Source: Opitutia bacterium (GTDB lineage Bacteria; Verrucomicrobiota; Verrucomicrobiia; Opitutales; Opitutaceae). Taken from it: a stretch of 64,000 nucleotides of DNA. The notes below the pieces were generated by a model. It was not told the DNA's origin. It made no database searches and worked only from the letters and a program-made list of their open reading frames with translations. Shown here piece by piece: positions 45,656-52,593 of the stretch. The position numbers and the translations under genes are program-made. The stretch is taken from contig JACPIT010000001.1 in assembly GCA_016187945.1 (NCBI GenBank), positions 310,001 through 374,000 on the forward strand. The letters run 5' to 3'. How positions within the stretch are numbered: the stretch's first letter is position 1; each line of letters starts with the position of its first letter.

Positions 45656-46216
45656 TCAGTTCTTCGACGGGTCTTCCGGCTCGTCGGCGAGAAGCTTCAG
45701 CTCCGGATCGAGCGAACCGAGGATCAGACGCCAGAGCGCCGGTCCGTCCTCGGCCCCGAGGTTGTAATCGACGGGGCCGACGGCGAACCATGTGTTCTGC
45801 TTCATCTCGTTTTCGAGCTGGCCCTTGCCCCAGCCCGCGTAACCGAGGAACCCGCGCAACGTGTAGCCCGGCTCGGCCACGATCGCCGTCGCTCGCTGCG
45901 GGTCGAGGCCGAACTGCAGTTCGAATTCCTCCGCTTCCGCGCGCCAGCGCCACGCCGCGAGGATCAGCTTTCCCGTTTCGACCGGCCCGCCCGCGTAGAG
46001 CGGAACCTTCGCCAGCGGGCTCAGGGCAAAGTCGGGGCTGACCTCGTCGAGCCGGCGACGCAACGGCCGGTTAATGACCACCCCGAGTGCGCCATCGGCG
46101 TCATGCGCCGACATCAGCACGACGGTGCGGCCGAAATTCGGATCCTTCATCGCCGGGTGGGCGAGCAAGAGATTCCCCGCGAAATTCGTCTTCGGACTCG
46201 TGCGGCGGGCTTTCAT
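45656..46216 (-). CDS. YqgE/AlgH family protein
   Basis: 186 residues, UPF0301. Family features: FAGNLLLAHPAMKDPNFGRTVVLM at the N-terminus, GALGVVINRP, and GYAGWGKGQLENEM near the C-terminus. Cytoplasmic protein of unsettled function. The gene runs alone, 52 bases below the deaminase gene on the same strand. Confidence 0.93.
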   Translation of the reverse strand: MKARRTSPKTNFAGNLLLAHPAMKDPNFGRTVVLMSAHDADGALGVVINRPLRRRLDEVSPDFALSPLAKVPLYAGGPVETGKLILAAWRWRAEAEEFELQFGLDPQRATAIVAEPGYTLRGFLGYAGWGKGQLENEMKQNTWFAVGPVDYNLGAEDGPALWRLILGSLDPELKLLADEPEDPSKN

Positions 46217-46268
46217 GCGGAGTTGATGACAGCGTGCGCGGACCGCCGTGCATCGGCGGCGCGCCGGA

Positions 46269-46787
46269 TCAGAGCTTGGTGATTTTCACTCCCGCGTCGG
46301 CGAGGATCGGCGCGACGAACGGGTCGTTGTTGTAGTCGGAGTGGAACTTGATTTCCGCGATGCCGGCGGCCGCGAGGATCTTCGCGCAGTTGATGCACGG
46401 GTAATGCGTTACGTAGGCCGTGCAACCCTCGACGCTCGAACCGCGGCGCGCGGCGTCGGCCACGGCGTTCTGCTCGGCGTGGACCGTGGCGGTCTCGTGA
46501 TTGTCGCGGATGCGCGAGACGTGCGGCGTGCCGGGCAGCCAGCCGTTGTAGCCGGCCGCGACGATGCGGTTGCGGCGCTCGCCGCCGGTCACGATCACGC
46601 AGCCGACGTTCAACCGCTCGCAATTCGAGCGCGACGAGATGAGCGTCGCCGTGGCCATGAAATACTCGTCCCAACTCGGACGATGATCGAAGCGATCGGT
46701 CGCATCCGCGATCAAGTCGATCGGGCTCAGGTGGACCGTCTCGCGCGGAGCGGCGGCGGGAGCGGTTGGGTTCAGGCCAGCCTCCAT
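46269..46787 (-). CDS. dCMP deaminase family protein
   Basis: 172 residues, cytidine/deoxycytidylate deaminase zinc domain: His103 and catalytic Glu105 in TVHAEQNAV, cysteines 131 and 134 in PCINC, preceded by NVGCVIV and AAGYNGW. Deaminates dCMP to dUMP for thymidylate synthesis, or acts as ComE-like deaminase. ATG at 46785-46787 was selected; the frame continues upstream through an imperfect inverted repeat and would add 94 residues without similarity. Confidence 0.92.
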   Translation of the reverse strand: MEAGLNPTAPAAAPRETVHLSPIDLIADATDRFDHRPSWDEYFMATATLISSRSNCERLNVGCVIVTGGERRNRIVAAGYNGWLPGTPHVSRIRDNHETATVHAEQNAVADAARRGSSVEGCTAYVTHYPCINCAKILAAAGIAEIKFHSDYNNDPFVAPILADAGVKITKL

Positions 46788-46831
46788 GCGGGCACGCTGC
46801 GGGGCGCGCGGGAGCGAGGCAAGGCGGGAAA

Positions 46832-47050
46832 ATTCCAAGCTCCAACCTCCAAGCTCCAGAGAAACACCGAACACCGGCCCAAAAAATCGAACCGCCGAGG
46901 CGGACGCCGCCGCACAAAGAATCCTCACGGTCGCCGAGTCGCGGTGATCGTGCGGGTTTGACGCGCCGCCGCCGATCGGGCCTTGGAGCTTGGCGCTTGG
47001 ATGTTGGAGCTTGGAGCTTCCTTCCTGGCTCGGATGTTGGAGCTTGGAGC
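46832..47050. repeat. Long inverted repeat of degenerate words (CTTGGAGCT type)
   Basis: Left arm CCAAGCTCCAACCTCCAAGC (46835-46859); right arm about 65 bases of TTGGAGCTTGGCGCTTGGAT words (46983-47050). The loop is about 120 bases. It fills the space between the divergent deaminase and Nif3 genes and must contain or flank their promoters. Confidence 0.8.
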
Positions 47051-47080
47051 CGTCCTCCGCGCCGCTCAACCTACGCGGAC

Positions 47081-47833
47081 ATGGCCTCGCTCCAACAACT
47101 CGCCGACTACTGCGACCGCCGCACCCGCCGCTCGTCGTTCAAAGACTACCCCGGCGCCGTCAACGGCCTGCAAGTGGCCAACGACGGCCGCGTCACCAAG
47201 ATCGGCGCGGCAGTCGACGCCGGCCTCGTCCCGTTCGAGAAGGCGGTCGAGTGCGGCGTCGATTTCCTGATCGTGCACCATGGCCTGTTCTGGGGCGGCG
47301 CGCAGCCGCTCACCGGCCCCGCCTATGAGCGCTACGCCACGCTCATCCGCGGCAACTGCGCCGTCTACTCCTCCCACCTGCCGCTCGATGCGCACGCGGA
47401 ACTCGGCAACAACGTCCTCCTCGCGCGCCAGCTCGGCTTGAAACCGAAAGGCCGCTTCCTCCCGCACGACGACGCCTTCATCGGCTGGATCGCGCCGAAC
47501 AAATTCAAGCGCGCGCAACTCCGCAACCGCCTCGAAGAACTCTACCCGCGCGTCGTCGCCCTCGAATTCGGCTCGGCGCAACCCAAGCAGGTCGCGTTTT
47601 GCAGCGGTTCCGGCAACAGCGCCATCGCCGCGCTCGTCGCCACCGGCGTCGACACCCTCGTGACGGGCGAGTTGCGCGAAGAGTGGTTCAACTTCGCGCA
47701 GGAAAACCGGCTGAACGTTTTCTGCTGCGGCCACTACGCGACCGAAACGCTCGCCGTGAAAGCCCTCGCCGCCGAACTCGCGAAAAAATTCCGCCTCCCC
47801 TGGGTCTTCATCGAAACCGAAAACCCGCTCTGA
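47081..47833 (+). CDS. Nif3-like dinuclear metal center hexameric protein
   Basis: 250 residues, NIF3/YbgI family. Metal ligands in FLIVHHGLFWG and SSHLPLDAH, and the C-terminal pair in CCGHYATETLAVKAL. Forms a toroid with two metals per subunit; biochemical role not settled (proposed GTP cyclohydrolase I type 2 activity). ATG at 47081 chosen; the upstream frame crosses the inverted repeat. Followed after three bases by an inverted repeat and then aroQ. Confidence 0.92.
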   Translation: MASLQQLADYCDRRTRRSSFKDYPGAVNGLQVANDGRVTKIGAAVDAGLVPFEKAVECGVDFLIVHHGLFWGGAQPLTGPAYERYATLIRGNCAVYSSHLPLDAHAELGNNVLLARQLGLKPKGRFLPHDDAFIGWIAPNKFKRAQLRNRLEELYPRVVALEFGSAQPKQVAFCSGSGNSAIAALVATGVDTLVTGELREEWFNFAQENRLNVFCCGHYATETLAVKALAAELAKKFRLPWVFIETENPL

Positions 47834-47836
47834 CCT

Positions 47837-47906
47837 CCCGCGAATATCGCGAATGGCCGCGAATGGGTTCTTGGCAATTCGCGGCGATTCGCGTGCATTC
47901 GCGGGC
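47837..47906. repeat. Inverted repeat of degenerate words (CGCGAAT type)
   Basis: Arms CCCGCGAATATCGCGAATGG and a complement composed of GATTCGCGTGCATTCGCGGG across a short spacer; fills nearly all of the gap between the Nif3 and aroQ genes. Confidence 0.8.
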
Positions 47907-47915
47907 CCCTCCGTG

Positions 47916-48413
47916 ATGAAAACCTTCGCCATCCTCCACGGTCCGAACCTCAACCGCCTCGGCAAGCGCGAGCCGCACATCTACGGCACCGCCACGCTGA
48001 AGGATCTCGAGTCGCTCATCCGCGCCGAAGCGAAGCGCCTCGGCGTGCGCGTCGTGTTTTTCCAGTCGAACCACGAAGGCGCGCTCATCGACCGCATCCA
48101 CGCCCTCGCCGACCGCGGCGTCGCCGGCTTCATCGTGAACTTCGGCGCCTACACGCACACGAGCGTCGCGCTGCACGACGCGCTGAAGAGCGTCGCCCCG
48201 CTCCCCGCCGTCGAGGTGCACATCTCGGACATCAAGAAGCGCGAAAAATTCCGCCGCCACTCCTACACCGCCGCCGCCTGCCTCGCGATGATCAGCGGCA
48301 AAGGCTTCCCCGGCTACGTCGAAGCCCTGCAACTCCTCGCCCAACCGGTAGGGCGCACCGGCCCGGTGCGCCGCGACGGCGCGGACCGCTCCGCCCCCCC
48401 CCCGCGCGCCTGA
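47916..48413 (+). CDS. aroQ: Type II 3-dehydroquinate dehydratase with repeat-derived C-terminal tail
   Basis: 165 residues, third step of the shikimate pathway. GPNLNRLGKREP at the N-terminus, catalytic Tyr23 (HIYGTAT), His102 in VEVHISDI with KFRRHS. Type II enzymes normally end near residue 145-150; here the frame continues past LLAQ (about residue 143) through a REP-type sequence and an eight-C run, adding about 20 Arg/Gly/Pro-rich residues. ATG at 47916 fits. The core enzyme should be intact. Confidence 0.94.
   Translation: MKTFAILHGPNLNRLGKREPHIYGTATLKDLESLIRAEAKRLGVRVVFFQSNHEGALIDRIHALADRGVAGFIVNFGAYTHTSVALHDALKSVAPLPAVEVHISDIKKREKFRRHSYTAAACLAMISGKGFPGYVEALQLLAQPVGRTGPVRRDGADRSAPPPRA
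48348..48375. repeat. REP-type hairpin within the 3' end of aroQ
   Basis: GTAGGGCGCACCGGCCCGGT followed by GCGCCGCG, a self-complementary unit that begins with the GTAG signature. It is translated as the start of the AroQ tail. Confidence 0.75.
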
Positions 48414-48453
48414 CGCCCCGCTCCTCCGTCCTCAGTCCTCCGTTCCTCCGTCG

Positions 48454-48966
48454 ATGGGCCAACACCTCCCCGATTTCACCGAGCCGCGCTGGTTCGTCTG
48501 CCACACCAAGCCGCGCTGCGAAAAGAAATTCGCCGACCTGCTCGCGCGCGAGAAATTCGCCCACTACCTCGCGCTGATCGACAGCGTGCGCCGCTACGGC
48601 ACGCAGAAAAAGGTGTTCACGAAGCCGCTGTTCGCCGGCTACGTCTTCGCCCAGATCGTGCCGGAAAAGAAAACACGCGTCTACCAGCAGGACTTGCTCG
48701 TGCGCGCGCTCCTCGTCGAGAACGAGGCCGTTTTTCTGCGCCAGCTCGAGGACGTGAAGGCCGTCTGCGCCTCCGGCTACGAAGCCGCGCTGCACCCCCT
48801 GATCAAGAAAGGCACGCGCGTGCGCGTCAGCGGCGGACCGCTCAATGGCCTCGAAGGCTATGTCGACGATCCGGTGAACCCGAAGGGAATCGTGGTGTCG
48901 GTGGATGTGCTGCAGCAGGGCTTGCTGGTCCGGTTGCCGCTGGAAAGCCTCCAACCGCTCCCGTGA
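48454..48966 (+). CDS. NusG-like transcription elongation/antitermination factor
   Basis: 170 residues. An NGN domain (WFVCHTKPRCEKKFADLL, and FAGYVFAQI) and a C-terminal KOW-like region (KKGTRVRVSGGPLNGLEGYV). The sequence is closer to specialised paralogues such as RfaH/UpxY than to the essential NusG: the KKVFTKPLF...YVF core is shared but KOW is divergent. Such paralogues often govern long surface-polysaccharide or secretion operons; the gene here is linked only to an outer-membrane protein, with a TGATG stop-start overlap. The leader consists of repeated CCTCCGT words. Confidence 0.85.
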   Translation: MGQHLPDFTEPRWFVCHTKPRCEKKFADLLAREKFAHYLALIDSVRRYGTQKKVFTKPLFAGYVFAQIVPEKKTRVYQQDLLVRALLVENEAVFLRQLEDVKAVCASGYEAALHPLIKKGTRVRVSGGPLNGLEGYVDDPVNPKGIVVSVDVLQQGLLVRLPLESLQPLP

Positions 48967-49904
48967 TGCCACGCCACGCCACCACGACGCTTCTCGCCAC
49001 CTGCCTGCTCGCCCTCGCGCCGCTCGCGGCGGCGCAGGACCGCACGCCGGCCGCCTCCGCCGCCAACGTCCAGGCGAACCAGGCCGAGCCCGGGCTGTTC
49101 AACCGCATCCGCGGCCTGTTCGACATCGACCTGCCGCACCTCGATCCGCCCGGCACGTTTCGCCTGACGTTCAATCCCCGCTTCGGCGACCTGCTGCATC
49201 GCGACTACATCCGCCTGCCCACCGGCGTGCGCTGGGCAGTGAACGACCAGCTCGGCTTCAACGTCGAAGCCGAAGCCTACGCCACGCACGGCCTCGGCGG
49301 CGGCACCGGCAACTACGGCTTCGGCATGATCCGCGCCGGCGGCAAATACCTCCTCCCGCGCTGCCCCGCCGAAATCTATCAGACGAGCATCGGCCTCGAC
49401 ACCGCCCTCCCCGTCGGCTCGCCGCCCCGCGATCTCACCGACGGCCATAACCACTACTCGCCCTCCCTCGTCGTCGAGCGCCACGACCCGGAGTTCCCGC
49501 GCTGGACGCAGTTTGCCGGCCTCAGTCTGGATTTCGTCACGCCCTCGCACGTCGAAGGCGGCTTCGGCCTCAACACCCCGCACGACGACTCCCTCTCGCT
49601 CACCGGCGGCGCGATCTACAATCTCGGCCAGATCAAGTGGACCGTGCAAGGCACCTACACGACGACCGCGCTCATCAGCGGCGGCGACGACATCCACATT
49701 TTCACCATCCGGCCGAGCGTGCTGTGGTTCGTGCCGCGGCGCTACACCTTCCATTCGAAAACGCAGTGGATCATCGGTCTCGGCGCGCGCTCGACCTGGG
49801 GCCCAGACGGCTTCGAATTCTCCACCGGCACGCGCGTCCGCGCCGAGATCACCTTCGGCCAAGCCTGGGACAAACTCCGCGGCTCGTTCAACTACCGGCG
49901 GTAA
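48966..49904 (+). CDS. Putative outer-membrane protein (unknown)
   Basis: 312 residues. A clear signal peptide (LLATCLLALAPLAAAQ) and a beta-rich body with alternating aromatic and polar residues (FNVEAEAYATH, TVQGTYTTTALIS) ending in VRAEITFGQAWDKLRGSFNYRR; arginine-containing ends, not a typical terminal Phe. Probably a small barrel. The ATG overlaps the stop codon of the NusG-like gene, so it is translated with it. A GTG at 48963 is an alternative start. No family name could be assigned. Confidence 0.75.
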   Translation: MPRHATTTLLATCLLALAPLAAAQDRTPAASAANVQANQAEPGLFNRIRGLFDIDLPHLDPPGTFRLTFNPRFGDLLHRDYIRLPTGVRWAVNDQLGFNVEAEAYATHGLGGGTGNYGFGMIRAGGKYLLPRCPAEIYQTSIGLDTALPVGSPPRDLTDGHNHYSPSLVVERHDPEFPRWTQFAGLSLDFVTPSHVEGGFGLNTPHDDSLSLTGGAIYNLGQIKWTVQGTYTTTALISGGDDIHIFTIRPSVLWFVPRRYTFHSKTQWIIGLGARSTWGPDGFEFSTGTRVRAEITFGQAWDKLRGSFNYRR

Positions 49905-49927
49905 GGCAGCACGCGCGCTCCCTCGGC

Positions 49928-49989
49928 GTAGCGGAATTCGTGAGAATTTCGCGGCCTCTCGAGCGCGAAAGCCTCACGGCTTCCGCTAC
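49928..49989. repeat. REP-type inverted pair, family G
   Basis: Arm GTAGCGGAATTCGTGAGAAT and complementary-type arm AAAGCCTCACGGCTTCCGCT ending in AC; hairpins are imperfect. It lies between the convergent outer-membrane protein and pgpA genes, ending five bases before the pgpA stop. Confidence 0.7.
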
Positions 49990-49994
49990 CCGCC

Positions 49995-50510
49995 TCAGAA
50001 CCGCAACCACACCCAACCGCTCAAATGCAGCGCGGCGCACGCGGCTAGCGCCGCGACGAAATCGTCCGCGACGATCCCCCACCCGCCCGGCCAGCGTTGC
50101 AGCCGCGAAATTCCGAACGGTTTCAAGATGTCGAACACGCGAAACCATCCGAAGCCCACCGCGAGCACGACCCACTCCGGCCACACTCCGGCGAACGCCC
50201 GCGCCGCCCCGAGGAACACGAGCGGCATCACCACAAACTCGTCGAGGATCACCTCGCCCGGATCGCTCCTGCCCATCCGACGCGACGCCTCGCCCGTCAC
50301 GCCGACCGCCACGTAGCTCGCCAGCAGTGTGACGACGAACGTCGTCGGCCAAGGCACGTGCCGGAAAAACAGCAGCGCGTAGAACACGCCCGCCGCCGAG
50401 CCCCACGTCCCCGGCGCCGGCAAACGCAGGCCGAGCGGCCCGAGCGTCGCGAGCGCGACGACCAACTTGCCCGGCAGAAACGCCGGCCAGCGCGGCTCGC
50501 GGAGTTTCAT
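49995..50510 (-). CDS. pgpA: Phosphatidylglycerophosphatase A
   Basis: 171 residues, integral membrane phosphatase (about four helices) that makes phosphatidylglycerol from phosphatidylglycerophosphate. Catalytic acidic motifs DPGEVILDEF and GWGIVADDF are present. The enzyme acts directly after PgsA, encoded 500 bases away on the same strand; a long inverted repeat sits between them. Confidence 0.93.
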   Translation of the reverse strand: MKLREPRWPAFLPGKLVVALATLGPLGLRLPAPGTWGSAAGVFYALLFFRHVPWPTTFVVTLLASYVAVGVTGEASRRMGRSDPGEVILDEFVVMPLVFLGAARAFAGVWPEWVVLAVGFGWFRVFDILKPFGISRLQRWPGGWGIVADDFVAALAACAALHLSGWVWLRF

Positions 50511-50557
50511 GCGAGATACACGACCGACAGCCGCGCCGCCAGCGCGAGGTTTTCGTT

Positions 50558-50754
50558 AACCACGGATTTCACGGATGCCACGGATAGATTTCCCGGGGAT
50601 TTGTCGTTCTGAGCGGAGGGAAATGCAGCCGCAGGCCAGCCAGCCATCCCGTCGTGTCCGCTCGCGTATGCGCCCATGAACTCTTCGCTGCGCCCAGGAT
50701 GGCAGGCATTGGCCGTCAGTTTTTCATCCGTGTTCATCCGTGTAATCCGTGGTC
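50558..50754. repeat. Long inverted repeat of degenerate words (CCACGGAT type)
   Basis: Left arm AACCACGGATTTCACGGATG continuing CCACGGAT (50558-50585), right arm ATCCGTGTTCATCCGTGTAA continuing TCCGTGGT (50726-50754), about 140 bases apart. The spacer carries no gene. It fills the gap 50511-50783. Confidence 0.85.
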
Positions 50755-50783
50755 AAATTTCATCCTCAGCCGCGACACGCGCG

Positions 50784-50999
50784 CTACTCGCGCTCCACCG
50801 CACGCACCAATTCCAGTTCAGCAGCGTCACGCCGGCGTTTCTGTCGGTCCAGCAACCTGCCCACAATCCACACAACGCCGATAATTGCACAAACGAACGC
50901 CGCTCCCGCATACCAAGGCAGCCAAATGATCGCGATCAAACAAAGCGCCCCTGCCGCCACCGCAGCCCGAACAATAAAGTCGTGAAGTCCCCGGCTCAT
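50784..50999 (-). CDS. Small membrane protein downstream of pgsA
   Basis: 71 residues with two hydrophobic helices (about 8-25 and 28-48: CLIAIIWLPWYAGAAFVCAI) and a basic, charged C-terminal tail (RLLDRQKRRRDAAELELV). No known family. The start lies 15 bases after the pgsA stop, so it is likely a third gene in the lipid operon before pgpA. Confidence 0.6.
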   Translation of the reverse strand: MSRGLHDFIVRAAVAAGALCLIAIIWLPWYAGAAFVCAIIGVVWIVGRLLDRQKRRRDAAELELVRAVERE

Positions 51000-51014
51000 C
51001 GCGCTCGCGGGATT

Positions 51015-51623
51015 TCAATCCATCACCACATGCCCGTGGCGCTTGAAATACGAGAAGCCCGAAGTGATCGTGAGCACCGCCGAGAGCACGAACAGCCCGA
51101 GCCCGATGTTGTGGATGACCGTGATGATCACGCGATCGCTCGGCGGAAAAATCTCCGCCCAGTCGTGCTCGAACATCTTCGCTCCGAGCAGCCAGCCGAT
51201 GGCGTTGAGCTGCGTGAACGTCTTCACCTTGCCGCCCGTGTCCGCCTCGATCGCGATGCCGCGCATAGCCGCCGCCATCCGCATGCCGGAGATCGCGAAT
51301 TCGCGCGCCAGGATGCAGAGCAGCAGCATCACCGCCGTGATCGTGTAGTCGCTTCCCGCGAAGGTGAAATAGCCGCGGTTCGTCAGCGCGATCATCAGGC
51401 CGAGCACCATGACCTTGTCGATCACCGCGTCCATGAACCGCCCGAAAGCCGACACCTGATTCGCCCGCCGCGCGAGCAGGCCGTCGAGCCAGTCGGTCAA
51501 CGCCGCCGCGATGTAGAGCCAGAACGCGAGCGTCGCGCACCACGAGAAATCCGCATACATCAGCCCGACCACAACGAACATCAGTGGCACGCGGGAAATC
51601 GTGAGGATGTTGGGAAGAGTCAT
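51015..51623 (-). CDS. pgsA: CDP-diacylglycerol--glycerol-3-phosphate 3-phosphatidyltransferase
   Basis: 202 residues, CDP-alcohol phosphatidyltransferase with six membrane helices. Signature D-G-x2-AR-x8-G-x3-D-x3-D is visible as TDWLDGLLARRANQVSAFGR followed by FMDAVIDK. Forms phosphatidylglycerol phosphate, the substrate of PgpA. ATG at 51621-51623 (MTLPNIL). The 236-base gap to coaD on the opposite strand holds REP hairpins. Confidence 0.94.
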   Translation of the reverse strand: MTLPNILTISRVPLMFVVVGLMYADFSWCATLAFWLYIAAALTDWLDGLLARRANQVSAFGRFMDAVIDKVMVLGLMIALTNRGYFTFAGSDYTITAVMLLLCILAREFAISGMRMAAAMRGIAIEADTGGKVKTFTQLNAIGWLLGAKMFEHDWAEIFPPSDRVIITVIHNIGLGLFVLSAVLTITSGFSYFKRHGHVVMD

Positions 51624-51710
51624 GCGCCGGCGCGAGTCGAGCGGTCGCCTCACAGCTTGGCAACCTTGGAGTGCCGCCGGTCGGGCGCGGACTCCGCTCC
51701 GCGCCGCTTC

Positions 51711-51775
51711 GGCTCGTCGGGACGACTCGCCCTACCGCAGACGCGTCGCGCCGGCGACGGGACTCGCCGCCCTAC
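51711..51775. repeat. Two REP-type hairpins, family D, between pgsA and coaD
   Basis: GGCTCGTCGGGACGACTCGC ending CCTAC at 51735 is the exact reverse complement of the element inside yceH (21710-21734). A second copy-like arm ends GCCGCCCTAC at 51775. Confidence 0.75.
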
Positions 51776-51858
51776 CCCGCGCCCGCCGTGTCCTCATCCC
51801 GCGTTTCTCCTCGCCAACCCGCCGCGCCTTCCGTTGGCTCCCGCGCGACCGACGCCGC

Positions 51859-52392
51859 ATGAGACACTGCATCTACCCCGGCACTTTCGACCCCTTCACC
51901 AACGGCCACCTCGACGTGCTGCTGCGCGCCGCCAAGCTGTTCGACCGCGTCACCGTCGCCGTCGCGCTCAGCTCCACCAAGGAGCCGCTCTTCACCGCCG
52001 AGCAACGCGTCGCGCTCATCAAAGCCACCGTTGGCCGCATGCCGAACGTCGACGTCGTCGCCTTCGACGGCCTGCTCGTCGAATTCGCGCACAAACAAAA
52101 AGCCCACGCCATCATCCGCGGCCTGCGCGCGCTCTCGGATTTCGAGTTCGAGTTCAACATGGCGCTGATGAACCGCCACCTCGAGCCGCAGGTGGAAACC
52201 ATCTTCGTGATGCCGAACGAGAGCTACAGCTACACCAGCTCGACGCTCGTGAAACAGATCGCCCGCCTCGGCGGCGACGTGACGAAGTTCGTCCCCGCCC
52301 CCGTCGCCGAAGCGCTGCGCCAGGTCTTCAAACACCCGACGCCCCGCCAAACCCGCGCCGGCAAGCAAAGCGGCTGGCACCGCCGGGCGTAG
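51859..52392 (+). CDS. coaD: Phosphopantetheine adenylyltransferase
   Basis: 177 residues, penultimate step of CoA synthesis. Nucleotide-binding YPGTFDPFTNGHLDV, IIRGLRALSDFEFEF and SYTSSTLVKQIARLGGDV are diagnostic. The ATG at 51859 gives normal family length, apart from a ~15-residue basic C-terminal tail. The TAG stop is provided by the GTAG that begins a REP hairpin at 52389. Confidence 0.95.
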   Translation: MRHCIYPGTFDPFTNGHLDVLLRAAKLFDRVTVAVALSSTKEPLFTAEQRVALIKATVGRMPNVDVVAFDGLLVEFAHKQKAHAIIRGLRALSDFEFEFNMALMNRHLEPQVETIFVMPNESYSYTSSTLVKQIARLGGDVTKFVPAPVAEALRQVFKHPTPRQTRAGKQSGWHRRA

Positions 52393-52411
52393 GTCCGGCT
52401 TCAGCCGGACC
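52389..52411. repeat. REP-type hairpin overlapping the coaD stop, family C
   Basis: GTAGGTCCGGCTTCAGCCGG then ACC; a version of the unit at 10046-10138. The TAG at 52390-52392 is the coaD stop codon. Confidence 0.8.
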
Positions 52412-52593
52412 AAGTTCGCAGCCGCGAAACCGCGCTCGAGCCACGCCCCGCGCGCCGCACGCTCTGCGCTCCCGCGGTTCCACTCCGCAAAGCGCAACGC
52501 TGCTTCGTCGCCGATCGCACGCCTCGTCGCGTTGCCCGTGAAATTTCCGCCGCTCGTCCGCGCGGGCTCGCCATCGCGTCCGCTCGCGCCACC

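Noticed and set aside
50558-50754. Possible CRISPR array
   Set aside because: Repeated words are 8-10 bases, degenerate and arranged as two opposing arms; there are no regular spacers and no cas genes.
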